From Cytobacillus sp. NJ13 (GTDB lineage: Bacteria > Bacillota > Bacilli > Bacillales > Cytobacillaceae): a stretch of 64,000 nt of DNA. The position numbers were made by a program, and so were the translations under genes. Location of the stretch: the NCBI GenBank assembly GCA_030348385.1, contig JAUCFP010000006.1:1426001-1490000 (forward strand), in the 5' to 3' direction. The notes beneath the pieces are model-generated. The model did no database searches. It saw nothing but the letters and a program-made list of their open reading frames with translations, and was not told the DNA's origin. Shown piece by piece: positions 11,265-20,146 of this stretch (positions are counted from its first letter, which is position 1; every line of letters starts with the position of its first letter).

Positions 11265-12515
11265 TTACTTGGACAATGCCTCATTTGCTTTCTTTGTCAG
11301 TTCTTCTGCTGCTTCTTCAATACTTATTTCCTCACTCCAGGCTTTTTTAAGTACATCTGTTTCGTACTGCCAGATTTCCCCGGTGTTTTCCACACTTGGA
11401 AGAGGAACTGAATATTCGGCTCCATCAATAAATGCCTGAAGGTTTAAATCAGGAACTGATTCTTTCCATGCATCCTGTGTACCATTAAATGCCGGAATGA
11501 CGGTTCCCGTTTTGGCAAAGACTTCTGCTGCTTCTTTAGAACCAAGGAATTGAACAAACTTCCAAGCTTCTTCTTGATGTTTTGTATTCGAAGATATTAC
11601 ATTGGAAAGCCCGTGAATAGAAACGGCACGTTTTTTCCCTTGTGGAACCACCGCTACATCTAAATCGGGATTTTTCTTATATTCAGGAACCATCCAAGGA
11701 CCATCGAACATCATCGCTATCTTTCCAGATGAGAATAATTCAGAAGCAGCCGTTTCGGTCATCTGCGCTTGAGTTGGAGAGAGTCCTTCTTTTATAAAGC
11801 TGACATTGTATTCTAACGCCTCGATTGCTTCAGGTTTGTCGAACCCTGCGGACTTGCCATCCTCAGAAATGATATAGCCGCCATTCTGCCAGATGAAATC
11901 ATAATATCCGCCTTGATTGCCCATTAATGCCGCATAGCCCCAAATTCCTTTTTCTTTGTCAGTCAGCTCTTTCGAAGCTTCCTTCAATTTTTCCCAATCC
12001 CATGTTTCATCCGGGTAGGATACTCCGGCTTCATCAAAGATTTTCTTGTTATACCATAGCCCAGTTGTATCGTAATCTTTTGGAATTCCATAAATATCTC
12101 CATCTACCGTGTACAGATCAATCAATGATTCCGGATAATTATCTAAGCTATAGTTGTCCTTTTCCGCCATTTCACTTAATGGAAGAATGACCTTCCCTTC
12201 TGCATACTGAACAACGTGTGCACCATTCATCCATAAAACATCTGGCAAAGCTCCGCCCGTTGCCGCTGTTTCGAGCTTTTGAAAGTATTGGCCATAAGGT
12301 GTGATTTCTGTTTTCACTTGAATGTCAGGATATTTTTCATTAAATAACTTAATAATTTCTTCAATCGCAGGAACCTGCTTTTTATCCCAGAATCCATACG
12401 TTATCTCAACCTTGCCATCTTTATCTCCGCCGGATGCTGCATCACTATCACTGCAGCCTGATAGGCCAATCACACCTAATACAACGGTTAATAGCATGAT
12501 GATCCATTTCTTCAT
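11265..12515 (-). CDS. ABC transporter sugar-binding lipoprotein
   Basis: Extracellular solute-binding protein family 1, 416 residues. The signal peptide ends in the lipobox LSGC, with the lipid-modified Cys at residue 21, so the protein is anchored to the outer face of the membrane. The region with DYDTTGLWYNKKIFDEAG and later FDGPWMVPEYK is typical of family 1 binding proteins. It is the first gene of the three-gene transporter and has a LacI-type operator about 120 bp upstream. Confidence 0.92.
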   Translation of the reverse strand: MKKWIIMLLTVVLGVIGLSGCSDSDAASGGDKDGKVEITYGFWDKKQVPAIEEIIKLFNEKYPDIQVKTEITPYGQYFQKLETAATGGALPDVLWMNGAHVVQYAEGKVILPLSEMAEKDNYSLDNYPESLIDLYTVDGDIYGIPKDYDTTGLWYNKKIFDEAGVSYPDETWDWEKLKEASKELTDKEKGIWGYAALMGNQGGYYDFIWQNGGYIISEDGKSAGFDKPEAIEALEYNVSFIKEGLSPTQAQMTETAASELFSSGKIAMMFDGPWMVPEYKKNPDLDVAVVPQGKKRAVSIHGLSNVISSNTKHQEEAWKFVQFLGSKEAAEVFAKTGTVIPAFNGTQDAWKESVPDLNLQAFIDGAEYSVPLPSVENTGEIWQYETDVLKKAWSEEISIEEAAEELTKKANEALSK

Positions 12516-12635
12516 CTCATTTCCCTTCTTTCCTAAAGTTTTTTGTTTACCTAACTCAAAACATAAGGGGTTTATCTCTAGATGAATAAAAATGTTATAG
12601 ACGATAAGTTATTTATAGCGTTTACCACCTCCTTG

Positions 12636-12656
12636 GATAACGTTTTCCAAACACTC
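12636..12656 (-). promoter_or_regulatory. Candidate LacI-family operator upstream of the binding protein
   Basis: GGATAACGTTTTCCAAAC is centred on AACGTT and partly palindromic, as LacI-family operators are. It shares AACGTTTTCCAAAC with the site at 14068-14081 in front of the Gfo/Idh/MocA gene. The nearby LacI regulator is the likely ligand; this is inference. Confidence 0.55.
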
Positions 12657-12733
12657 AGGTTTCTGCATTAAGATATAATCTTAACTGGTCAAATATATTG
12701 CAACACTGCTTAAAGAGCTGTGTTTGCAAACTT

Positions 12734-14008
12734 TTAAACTTGAATATTCCCAATTAAACTATGATAATATTCATCTATATTGATAGATTGACCCTGGTTT
12801 AACCGTGACTCTTCCGCCGCAAATGCCATTAGATGACTTCTTACAGATGCGGAAACAGAAGAAACACTGTCCTCTTTATTACCGTTCCGGACTTCTTCCA
12901 GGAAAAGTCTCATAATTCCGCGGTCTCCACCGCCATGCCCGCCTACTGGCTGATCGAAATGAATCACTTTTTCCTGGCTGGTTAGGAAATCAAAAATTGA
13001 GATTTTATTTTCTTCCATGTTTCCACGGATTTCACCTTTGGTTCCCATTATTTGAACGATTCGAGTTTGTTCTCTTGTAAAACCGCACATGCTGAAGGCA
13101 GCAGTTGCTCCTCCCTCAAATTCCATATTGACAACCTGATGGTCGACGACATTATTATCTGAACGATATACACACTTTCCATAAGGGGTTTTATTCAAGG
13201 CTTCAATTATGCCTTCGTTTGTATAGTCTTCTGTGAATTTTTTTGCCCAGCCTCTTCCTTCACCGAGATAATACCGTCCTGCATGGAATGGACACTCAAG
13301 CTCGGCAGGACATCCATCCAAGCATCGCAGCGGGGCTCCTTCCGGGGCATTTTCCGCTTTAAAATGCATCAGGGATCCATACGAACTTAGTCTTTTACAT
13401 GGTTTTCCCAGTACATATGAAATGATATCCATGTCATGACAGGACTTCTGGAGGATCATTGGACTTGATTTTTCTTTGTTATTCCAATTACCTCTTACAA
13501 AGCTGTGTGACATATGCATAACTTCAACATTTTCATTTAATTGAAGAGATACAACATCACCGATCTCCCCTCTGGAAATTACCCTTTTAATAGCTTTCCA
13601 AAAGTCGGTATACCTGAGCACATGGCATATGGTCAGCTGCCGGTTATATGTTTTTGCTTGCTGTTCCATTAATATACACTCTAAGGGGTCTGGTGACATT
13701 GGTTTTTCCAGGAGGACATGATACCCTTGCTCTAAAGCTCTCATCGTCACTTTGAAGTGATTTCTATCCAGGGTGCAGATAATGGCAATATCAGCAATCT
13801 GTTTGTCCAGCTGTGAGATCTCTTCCCATGATTCATAGCAATTTTCATTTGGAAGTTGATGTTCTTTCTGTATTCTCCCTCTCCTTTCCATATTCGGTTC
13901 TGCAACAGCAACAATCTTTAATTCATGGGGATAATCCAGCGCATATGGTGCATATGCTCTCGCCCCTCTGTCTCCAGCTCCTATAAGGAGCGCTGTCATT
14001 GTCTTCAT
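12734..14008 (-). CDS. Gfo/Idh/MocA-family NAD(P)-dependent protein
   Basis: Protein of 424 residues. An N-terminal Rossmann fold starts ALLIGAGDRGARAYAPYA. EKPM near residue 97 carries the conserved Lys of the family. A Cys-rich insertion (CLDGCPAELECPF) sits near residue 220, with GGHGGGDRG near residue 340. Most relatives oxidise or epimerise sugars or inositols. GH109 and related glycosidases that use NAD+ transiently also have this fold, so a glycosidase role is possible in this amino-sugar setting. It lies between a LacI regulator and an ABC transporter under similar operators. The exact reaction is unknown. Confidence 0.8.
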   Translation of the reverse strand: MKTMTALLIGAGDRGARAYAPYALDYPHELKIVAVAEPNMERRGRIQKEHQLPNENCYESWEEISQLDKQIADIAIICTLDRNHFKVTMRALEQGYHVLLEKPMSPDPLECILMEQQAKTYNRQLTICHVLRYTDFWKAIKRVISRGEIGDVVSLQLNENVEVMHMSHSFVRGNWNNKEKSSPMILQKSCHDMDIISYVLGKPCKRLSSYGSLMHFKAENAPEGAPLRCLDGCPAELECPFHAGRYYLGEGRGWAKKFTEDYTNEGIIEALNKTPYGKCVYRSDNNVVDHQVVNMEFEGGATAAFSMCGFTREQTRIVQIMGTKGEIRGNMEENKISIFDFLTSQEKVIHFDQPVGGHGGGDRGIMRLFLEEVRNGNKEDSVSSVSASVRSHLMAFAAEESRLNQGQSINIDEYYHSLIGNIQV

Positions 14009-14063
14009 GTTAATTTCTCCTCTCTATTGAGCCAAATAAATCCGGATATTTTCCTTAATTTAT

Positions 14064-14085
14064 CCAAACGTTTTCCAAACGTTTT
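14064..14085 (-). promoter_or_regulatory. LacI-family operator upstream of the Gfo/Idh/MocA gene
   Basis: CCAAACGTTTTCCAAACGTTTT contains two overlapping AAACGTTT cores 11 bp apart. It lies about 60 bp upstream of the start at 14008 and just after the end of the LacI gene. A related site occurs at 12636-12656. Confidence 0.6.
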
Positions 14086-14100
14086 TAAAAAAAGAACCGC

Positions 14101-15150
14101 TTAGGTCCGTTTTTTAGAAGATGATTCGCGAATAACTAACTCAAATGGTAAAATAATTTTGATTGGCAGAACTACTTTTTCCTCTACCATTTCCATAATA
14201 GTTTTCGCGGCCATTTTTCCCATTTCATATTTGGGGATTTCTACTGTTGAAAGCGGCGGTGATGAATATTTCCCCATTTCAATATTATCCACTCCAAAGA
14301 AAGCAATATCTTCGGGGATTCTCAGCTGATTTTCTATAACTGCTCTCATTGCAGCCAGAGCCATTAAATCACTTGCACAAACCATAGCTGTCGGCAAGTC
14401 TCCAGAACTGCTTTTAAGGAGCTGGTTCATTCCCTCATAACTGTTTTCCATTTTCCATCTGGTATTAATAACCCATTCATCTCGAATAGAAAGGTCTGCT
14501 TCTTTCATAGCAGATTGATAACCTTTAAATCGTAATTCTTCATTTAAGTCCTGGAAGGCTTCATTTATTCCTCCGCCGATAAACCCAATATCACGATGAC
14601 CCAGATTCACTAAATGCTGGACAACTTTTTCCAATGCGGCTACACGGTTATAATCTATAATGGCAATATCTTTATCGGAATAGTAGAAGTCAAGTCCCAC
14701 AACAGGAATCGTTTTCTGAATGTAATCAATTAAGCTCTCATCAATACTGTCGATCAGCAGCAGTCCTTCAATCCCGAGATCATGAATTGTCTTGAGAAGA
14801 AGTGCTTCATTTTCAATCTCATCCTTCGTAATACTTATTAATGTATAATCATTTTCTGTTAAAGTATCACGAATACCAGTATAGATATTAGAAAAGTATG
14901 GATTTATTTCAGCCTGAGTAGGATTGGCAACCCAGCCAATTTTCATTGTCCTGGCATCACTTTTATTTTGTCTGTTGCTAACCAGATTTCTTGCATGCTG
15001 ATTAGGTGTATACCCCAGCTCTTTGACAGCCTGCCAGATTTTATTTCTCGTTTCCTGGTTTACATTCCGTGTCTGGTCATTCTGAATAACTCTGGAAACA
15101 GTAGAAATAGAAACGCCAACATACTCCGCAATATCCTTTAATCTAACCAC
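14101..15150 (-). CDS. LacI-family transcriptional regulator
   Basis: About 349 residues. An N-terminal helix-turn-helix (LKDIAEYVGVSISTVSRVIQN) and the hinge region are followed by a periplasmic-binding-protein-like sensor domain with conserved AFFGVDNIEMG and ST-VEIP segments. The preferred start is a GTG at 15150 because AGAGGT lies 7 nt upstream; a GTG at 15159 is also in frame. It probably controls the oxidoreductase and ABC transporter genes through AACGTT-centred sites and responds to a sugar. Confidence 0.9.
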   Translation of the reverse strand: MVRLKDIAEYVGVSISTVSRVIQNDQTRNVNQETRNKIWQAVKELGYTPNQHARNLVSNRQNKSDARTMKIGWVANPTQAEINPYFSNIYTGIRDTLTENDYTLISITKDEIENEALLLKTIHDLGIEGLLLIDSIDESLIDYIQKTIPVVGLDFYYSDKDIAIIDYNRVAALEKVVQHLVNLGHRDIGFIGGGINEAFQDLNEELRFKGYQSAMKEADLSIRDEWVINTRWKMENSYEGMNQLLKSSSGDLPTAMVCASDLMALAAMRAVIENQLRIPEDIAFFGVDNIEMGKYSSPPLSTVEIPKYEMGKMAAKTIMEMVEEKVVLPIKIILPFELVIRESSSKKRT

Positions 15151-15212
15151 AAAACACACCTCTAGGCTGTAACTTCCTGCAGTAATCGCCGGAATTTTTT
15201 GAATTTAAATAG

Positions 15213-15242
15213 ACTATAGCACCTAATTTTATTTTAAGTCAA
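15213..15242 (-). promoter_or_regulatory. Sigma-A promoter of the LacI regulator
   Basis: On the minus strand TTGACT (15242-15237) and TATAGT (15218-15213) are separated by 18 bp and lie about 60 bp upstream of the regulator start. The rhodanese gene ends just 5' of it. Confidence 0.6.
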
Positions 15243-15254
15243 TAGCTTTAATAT

Positions 15255-15587
15255 TTATTTATTTTTAATAAACTCCTTCCAGGCTGTAATTCCGCCTTCT
15301 AAAACAATAGCATTATATTCTTTTTCAGATAAGATGGCTGCACACCTGGCCGCAGAATTCCCTGTTGTGCATGCTACAATAATTTCTTTCCCCTTTGGCA
15401 ATGAATTAGTTCCGGCTTCGAAAGTGTGATTTAAGATGTGTGTTTTTGGTATACTTAAACTTTCGATATTAGAACCTTCTAAATGATACGCTTTGTATTT
15501 TTCCTCTGCTCGTACATCTAATAAGGTGACCTTCTCTTTCTTCATTTTTTCATATAATTCCTTTGGTGAAATTTTATTAATTGCCAA
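15255..15587 (-). CDS. Rhodanese-like sulfurtransferase
   Basis: Single rhodanese domain of 110 residues. LLDVRAEEKYKAYHLEGS is the CH2A motif, and the active-site loop reads ACTTGNSAARC with the persulfide-forming Cys at about residue 72. GGITAWKEF closes the domain. The start is a TTG with GGAGCAGA upstream. Such proteins carry sulfane sulfur or detoxify cyanide or reactive sulfur species; no partner gene is adjacent. Confidence 0.88.
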   Translation of the reverse strand: MAINKISPKELYEKMKKEKVTLLDVRAEEKYKAYHLEGSNIESLSIPKTHILNHTFEAGTNSLPKGKEIIVACTTGNSAARCAAILSEKEYNAIVLEGGITAWKEFIKNK

Positions 15588-15664
15588 TGTGATCTGCTCC
15601 TTTTGTTTGTTAACTTTAAATTAATAATACCTCAAATTAAAAAATCTCTCACTATTCATAGAAT

Positions 15665-15720
15665 AAAGACATGCCATCCATGCTGTAAAAAACAATTACA
15701 GCATAGACAGATGTCTTTTT
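15665..15720. terminator. Bidirectional hairpin terminator
   Basis: AAAGACAT...ATGTCTTT outer arms enclose an inner ATGCTGTAA / TTACAGCAT stem, with T-runs on both strands. It lies between the SDR pair (minus strand, ending at 15868) and the rhodanese gene and would stop transcripts coming from the right. Confidence 0.65.
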
Positions 15721-15867
15721 TAATTCTTTATTTTTCCCCACTTGCCCCCAGCACTTGTTTTGCTATCTATATATATTCCTCCTGGCACAGATAATACAGC
15801 AAGTTTTTCTGTACTTTTTGGATATGAATAATCAGTTATAGAAATTAATTGTGCTATTCACATATGC

Positions 15868-16653
15868 TTAGTATTTATAAGATTGTCCCCCATCAATTGG
15901 AATAACTGCTGCGTTAATAAAGCTAGCTTGTTCAGATAGAAGGAAAGCCACCAAATACCCCACTTCTTCTGGTTTACCGAAACGTTTCATCGGGTTTGGC
16001 TCGACAAATTGTTTCCCTGCATCTTCCCAGTTTTCCGGATCTATTTGTTTTAATGAACCTTCGACCATCGGTGTCATAATGGCTCCTGGTGCAATAGCTT
16101 TGATGCTGATTCCGTATTGGCCATACTCAATTGCGGAGTTTCTTGTTAACCCAACAACTCCATGTTTGCTGGCTGCATACCCAGATTGGCTGCCTACCCC
16201 GCGAATACCTCCAACAGAAGCAGTGTTAACGATAGAACCAAAGCCTTGTTCTCTCATCACCTTCAATACATGCTTCAAACCGTAAAAAACACCGTTTAAA
16301 TTGACGCTAACTACCTTTTGGAATTCATCAATGCCAAAATCCTCTGTCAGGTTTTGCTTTCCTTCGATTCCTGCGTTATTGAAGAAGCCATCAATCTTAC
16401 CGAAATATTTCACTGTTTCATTCACATAATTTTCTGCAGCTTTTTCGTCTGCCACATTTGCTGTGATCAGAATCATTTCAGTATTTGGTGCAGCTTCCAG
16501 CACTTTATTTTTGGTTTCTTCTAATGAAGCCCCATTTAAATCTACCAGTGAAAGTTTTGCTCCTTCTTTTGCTACTTGTATGGCAGAGGCTTGACCCAAA
16601 CCTGATCCTGCACCAGTTATTAAAATTACTTTGCTGTCAAATCGATTGTTCAT
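15868..16653 (-). CDS. Short-chain dehydrogenase/reductase
   Basis: Classical SDR of 261 residues. TGAGSGLG near residue 14 binds the nucleotide, NNAG follows, and the catalytic Ser with Y-x3-K (GYAASKHG) are intact. It ends with the usual IPIDGGQSYKY-type tail. The start at 16653 follows GAGGAGGT. It is separated by about 165 bp from a second SDR in the same orientation and probably belongs to the same TetR-controlled unit. The substrate is unknown. Confidence 0.88.
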   Translation of the reverse strand: MNNRFDSKVILITGAGSGLGQASAIQVAKEGAKLSLVDLNGASLEETKNKVLEAAPNTEMILITANVADEKAAENYVNETVKYFGKIDGFFNNAGIEGKQNLTEDFGIDEFQKVVSVNLNGVFYGLKHVLKVMREQGFGSIVNTASVGGIRGVGSQSGYAASKHGVVGLTRNSAIEYGQYGISIKAIAPGAIMTPMVEGSLKQIDPENWEDAGKQFVEPNPMKRFGKPEEVGYLVAFLLSEQASFINAAVIPIDGGQSYKY

Positions 16654-16819
16654 AGTAATAACCTCCTCGTTTTGTTTATACATTTTTGGGCTCATTTAAA
16701 TCTCTTATTTTTACTTTCAACTAAGATATCTTTACTTAAAGATATTTAGTCTTAATGTTCCTCTTCTCTCAGAAGTACACAGGGAGTTTTATAAATCAAA
16801 CCAGTAAATTGTTCATGAT

Positions 16820-17557
16820 TTATTGAGCCGTATAGCCGCCATCTACCGTTAAGCTGCTTCCAGTCATGAATGAAGAATCATCAGAAGCCAAGAATAATAC
16901 TGCTTTTGCCATTTCTTCTGCTTTGCCAAGTCGCTTTACTGGAGTAGCAGCAACTAAAGCCTGCTTGCTTTCTTCCGGAATAATTGGCGTATCAATAAAT
17001 CCAGGGCATAAAGCGTTGATGCGAATATTTTGTTCTGCGTATTCAAGTGCAAGTGAGCGGGTTAAGTTAATCACTCCGCCTTTCGCGGCATTATAGGCGG
17101 CTGAACCCGGAGATCCTACGAAACCATACATAGATGCAGTATTCACAATCGTACCGCCGCCTGTTTTCAGCATTTCTCGAATCGATTCACGTGCTACTAA
17201 GAAGACACCATCCAAATCAACATTTACGGTTTGGCGCCATTCCGAGTATTCTAAATCATGGGAAGGGTGAACACGTCCAATTCCAGCATTGTTAAAGACA
17301 ATATCCACTTTCCCAAATGATTCGGCAGTTTGCTTAAAGATATTTTCTACCTCTTCTTCATTCGTAATATTAGCTTTAATAAATAGAGCAGCGAAGTTAA
17401 GCGCTTTCAATTCTGCCTCAAAAGCCTTTCCTCTTTCCTCATTTAAATCGACTATAACCACTTTGGCACCTTCTGAAGCAAATAAACGGGCTGTTGCCGA
17501 CCCTATACCGGATGCTCCACCGGTAATTACAGCGACTTTGTCTTGTAATTTTGCCAT
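16820..17557 (-). CDS. Short-chain dehydrogenase/reductase (FabG-like)
   Basis: Classical SDR of 245 residues. TGGASGIG is the cofactor motif, NNAG is present, and the active site has Ser in NTASMYG and YNAAKGG. The C-terminus LTVDGGYTAQ is typical. AGGAGG lies 6 nt before the ATG at 17557. It is divergent from a TetR regulator, with two TGTCTR palindromes between, so it is probably repressed by that regulator. Substrate unknown; a toxic carbonyl or alcohol is a common role for this arrangement. Confidence 0.88.
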   Translation of the reverse strand: MAKLQDKVAVITGGASGIGSATARLFASEGAKVVIVDLNEERGKAFEAELKALNFAALFIKANITNEEEVENIFKQTAESFGKVDIVFNNAGIGRVHPSHDLEYSEWRQTVNVDLDGVFLVARESIREMLKTGGGTIVNTASMYGFVGSPGSAAYNAAKGGVINLTRSLALEYAEQNIRINALCPGFIDTPIIPEESKQALVAATPVKRLGKAEEMAKAVLFLASDDSSFMTGSSLTVDGGYTAQ

Positions 17558-17587
17558 TTTACATCCTCCTAATGTTAAAATTTTAGC

Positions 17588-17693
17588 CAGACACAAATGA
17601 TAATTTTGTCTGATATTGCTTACAATTTAATTGTACTCCTTTGTACACTTTAAACAATCAATAAGATATGATTAAGTGTCTACTGGATAGACA
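17588..17693. promoter_or_regulatory. Divergent control region with two TetR-type palindromes
   Basis: CAGACA (17588-17593) pairs with TGTCTG (17607-17612), and TGTCTA (17677-17682) pairs with TAGACA (17688-17693). Both lie between the divergent SDR and TetR genes. The shared half-site TGTCTR suggests the same protein binds both. On the minus strand TTGTAA and TATCAT with a 17-bp spacer form a possible SDR promoter overlapping the first palindrome. Confidence 0.55.
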
Positions 17694-17730
17694 TTTATGT
17701 ACAATCTGTCTATTTTGGGGAGGTTTTATT

Positions 17731-18339
17731 ATGAATACTGAGCAAAGTACAGCATCTCAACGGCAAAACCGAACAAAGGAACATTTAAAGCAAGCTTTAA
17801 TTGATCTCATAAAAGAAAAAGGCTACCATTCCGTTACAGTAAAAAACATTGTTGAATATGCTTCCTATAATCGGAGTACATTTTATATCCATTATGAGGA
17901 TAAAATTGATTTAGCTGAAGATCTAAGAATTTCGATGCTTCAAGGGCTGCTTACTTCGGTGGGCGAGCCATATATACCAGGAAACAAAGTCTATACAGCC
18001 AAGCTTAATGCTCCATCTTTTAATATCGTTTCTTTTATATACAAAAACCGGAATTTTTTTGAACTCATTAATTATGAAGACACTTTACCGGGATTACATA
18101 CACACTTTCCACAAACAATTCTAAAAATCTATAAGGAACAATTTGTATTCGAGACAATTAACAATATCCCGGTCAATATGGACTACTTTAAACGCTATAC
18201 AGCTTATGGCTTTTACGGACTCCTTCAAAATTGGATTCAACAGGGATTTGTAGTATCTCAGGAGGAATTTATCCAAGAAGTCATTAATTTAACAAAAACG
18301 CATATATACTCTCTTAAGTATATTGGAAAGAACGAATGA
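17731..18339 (+). CDS. TetR-family transcriptional regulator
   Basis: 202 residues. The N-terminal helix-turn-helix covers about residues 25-60 (SVTVKNIVEYASYNRSTFYIHYEDK), and the C-terminal part is a helical TetR_C-type domain. GGGGAGG precedes the ATG at 17731 by 7 nt. It is divergent from the second SDR and probably represses it and itself. The ligand is unknown. Confidence 0.88.
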   Translation: MNTEQSTASQRQNRTKEHLKQALIDLIKEKGYHSVTVKNIVEYASYNRSTFYIHYEDKIDLAEDLRISMLQGLLTSVGEPYIPGNKVYTAKLNAPSFNIVSFIYKNRNFFELINYEDTLPGLHTHFPQTILKIYKEQFVFETINNIPVNMDYFKRYTAYGFYGLLQNWIQQGFVVSQEEFIQEVINLTKTHIYSLKYIGKNE

Positions 18340-18374
18340 GCTCATGGCCCTCTTTCAAAACAGAGTAAATAAAA

Positions 18375-18402
18375 CAGGCATTACTCAACTGAGTAATGCC
18401 TG
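18375..18402. terminator. Hairpin terminator between converging genes
   Basis: CAGGCATTACTCA and TGAGTAATGCCTG form a perfect 13-bp stem with a 2-nt formal loop. It lies between the stop of the TetR gene and the stop of the converging protease gene and probably serves both. Confidence 0.7.
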
Positions 18403-18419
18403 ACTCCCTTAATATTTAC

Positions 18420-20087
18420 TTAGTATATTCCCACCGCATTAAATCCAGCATTAACTGCAGCTTCTTCTCCGCTGCCTTCCCCATAAAGATCAATGGCAGC
18501 CTGAACAATAGCCTGACGTGCATCGCTAAAATCAGAATTAGAGGTTAAATAAACAGTCAAAGCACGGTAATAAATTTTTCCCAGCTTCTCCCTGCCAAGT
18601 TCCTGTCCAATCAGGTACGCTGCATGGTTTGTTATGGAAGAATTCACATGGACTCCGCCATTATCGACATTTAATGGCATGTCGTAATATTCATCCATAT
18701 GAGCCGGATAGACTCCGCTGCCATATGCTGCTCTTTGCGGATTACTTACGACAACACTGTTAGGATCGCTTAAGCTGCGCAATCTCGTAACACCGTCAGC
18801 TTTAGCAGCAGGCGCCATAATGTCCTCGCCCATTTCCCAGTCTCCATCATCAACAAGTACACCAAAAACATCAGCAAATGATTCGTTAAGGGCTCCAGAT
18901 TGATTTCGGTATGCAAGGTTAGCAGTATGAGTGATTACTCCATGAGTCATTTCGTGGGCAGCAACATCAAGGCCGGCTGATAATGAAATGAAAAACTCAC
19001 CATCCCCATCGCCATAAGCCATATAACGGCCGTTCCAGAAAGCATTATTGTAATCTGTGCCCATGTGAACATAAGAATTGATAGCCATTCCTTCCCCATC
19101 GAGAGAATTGCGGCCATGCTCATTTAAGAAATACTCATATACCCTCTCGGAATTGTAATGTGCATCTACTGCAGCCCGGTCATAATCCCCTATAAATGCA
19201 GCGGAATTCCCGACATAAAGAGCATCATTATTTGAATCCCAATCATTTTTAGAATCAAATGTAAAGATCCCATCAAGATTTTCATGAGAGTAATCCGCTA
19301 ACGCAAACCTTGTTCCTGATCCCTCTTCCTTCGCTCGGGTAATATGCAGCTCCCTATGATCCCCATGAACCCCTTTACCAAAACCTTTTTGTGTTTTATT
19401 TTCTTCAGCATGCATTATGCCATTGTATTTATCAATAACATTACCTGTCTTTGCATCTACAAACACAAACCAGTTTCCAGGCTCATCCCCCATGAAGTTT
19501 ACATTTACTTTATAAGCAGTATGATTTTTCCCTTCAAATGGATAGACAACAAGCTCCGATGCTGGCTCATATGTAAGTTCTGATGGTGCGCTGACAGCGG
19601 ATAATGCTTCTTTGATTGCAGCTTCACTGCTTAAGGTAACTGCCGTGTTCACAGCATTATCGGCAATTGCCTGATTTACTCTTCCATTAACGGTTACTAC
19701 TTCATTATTCTCATTATAATGAACAATTACTTCGGATCCTTCTACAGCCACACCATTGATTGTCTGATTAAAACGGACGTGAGTCATACCGAGGTCATCC
19801 TTTTGTACATCTTTCACTTTCAGATTTTTATCAGGGTTTTTGATACCTGTTTTATCCTGGTGCTTCTTTAAATATGTTAATGCATTGGAGGGAGAGCTGG
19901 AAGAGAATTTCTCTACAAATCGCTCTTTCACAAATAAAGGAACATTTGCTTTTTCATTCCACTCATTGGAAGCTTCTCGATGATGGACCTTTGCCGAATC
20001 TGCCGGCTGGGCAAAAACATTTACCGGGATCGAACCCGCCAATAAGGCGGATGACAACAATACGGGTGCAAGCAGCTTTTTTTTCAA
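18420..20087 (-). CDS. npr: Secreted neutral metalloprotease (bacillolysin, M4 family)
   Basis: Prepro-protein of 555 residues. A signal peptide (MKKKLLAP...NVFA) precedes an FTP/PepSY propeptide to about residue 240 and a thermolysin-like catalytic domain. HEMTH at 378-382 supplies two zinc ligands and the catalytic Glu, Glu402 in LNES is the third ligand, and His480 in GVHVN stabilises the transition state. The propeptide ends in a Lys/His/Arg-rich stretch near AEENKTQKG. The start is a TTG with GGAGGT 7 nt upstream. Extracellular protein degradation is the established role of the family. Confidence 0.95.
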   Translation of the reverse strand: MKKKLLAPVLLSSALLAGSIPVNVFAQPADSAKVHHREASNEWNEKANVPLFVKERFVEKFSSSSPSNALTYLKKHQDKTGIKNPDKNLKVKDVQKDDLGMTHVRFNQTINGVAVEGSEVIVHYNENNEVVTVNGRVNQAIADNAVNTAVTLSSEAAIKEALSAVSAPSELTYEPASELVVYPFEGKNHTAYKVNVNFMGDEPGNWFVFVDAKTGNVIDKYNGIMHAEENKTQKGFGKGVHGDHRELHITRAKEEGSGTRFALADYSHENLDGIFTFDSKNDWDSNNDALYVGNSAAFIGDYDRAAVDAHYNSERVYEYFLNEHGRNSLDGEGMAINSYVHMGTDYNNAFWNGRYMAYGDGDGEFFISLSAGLDVAAHEMTHGVITHTANLAYRNQSGALNESFADVFGVLVDDGDWEMGEDIMAPAAKADGVTRLRSLSDPNSVVVSNPQRAAYGSGVYPAHMDEYYDMPLNVDNGGVHVNSSITNHAAYLIGQELGREKLGKIYYRALTVYLTSNSDFSDARQAIVQAAIDLYGEGSGEEAAVNAGFNAVGIY

Positions 20088-20101
20088 TCTTTGGACCTCC
20101 T

Positions 20102-20124
20102 ATAATTTAGATACTCTAAATTAT
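20102..20124 (-). promoter_or_regulatory. Perfect palindrome next to the protease ribosome site
   Basis: ATAATTTAGA and TCTAAATTAT are perfect 10-bp arms around TAC, ending 1 nt before the AGGAGG that serves the protease TTG start. As RNA it would stack a hairpin against the ribosome site, either stabilising the message or modulating initiation. A DNA operator is equally possible. Confidence 0.5.
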
Positions 20125-20146
20125 AGAATAGGAGATTATAATTCGA

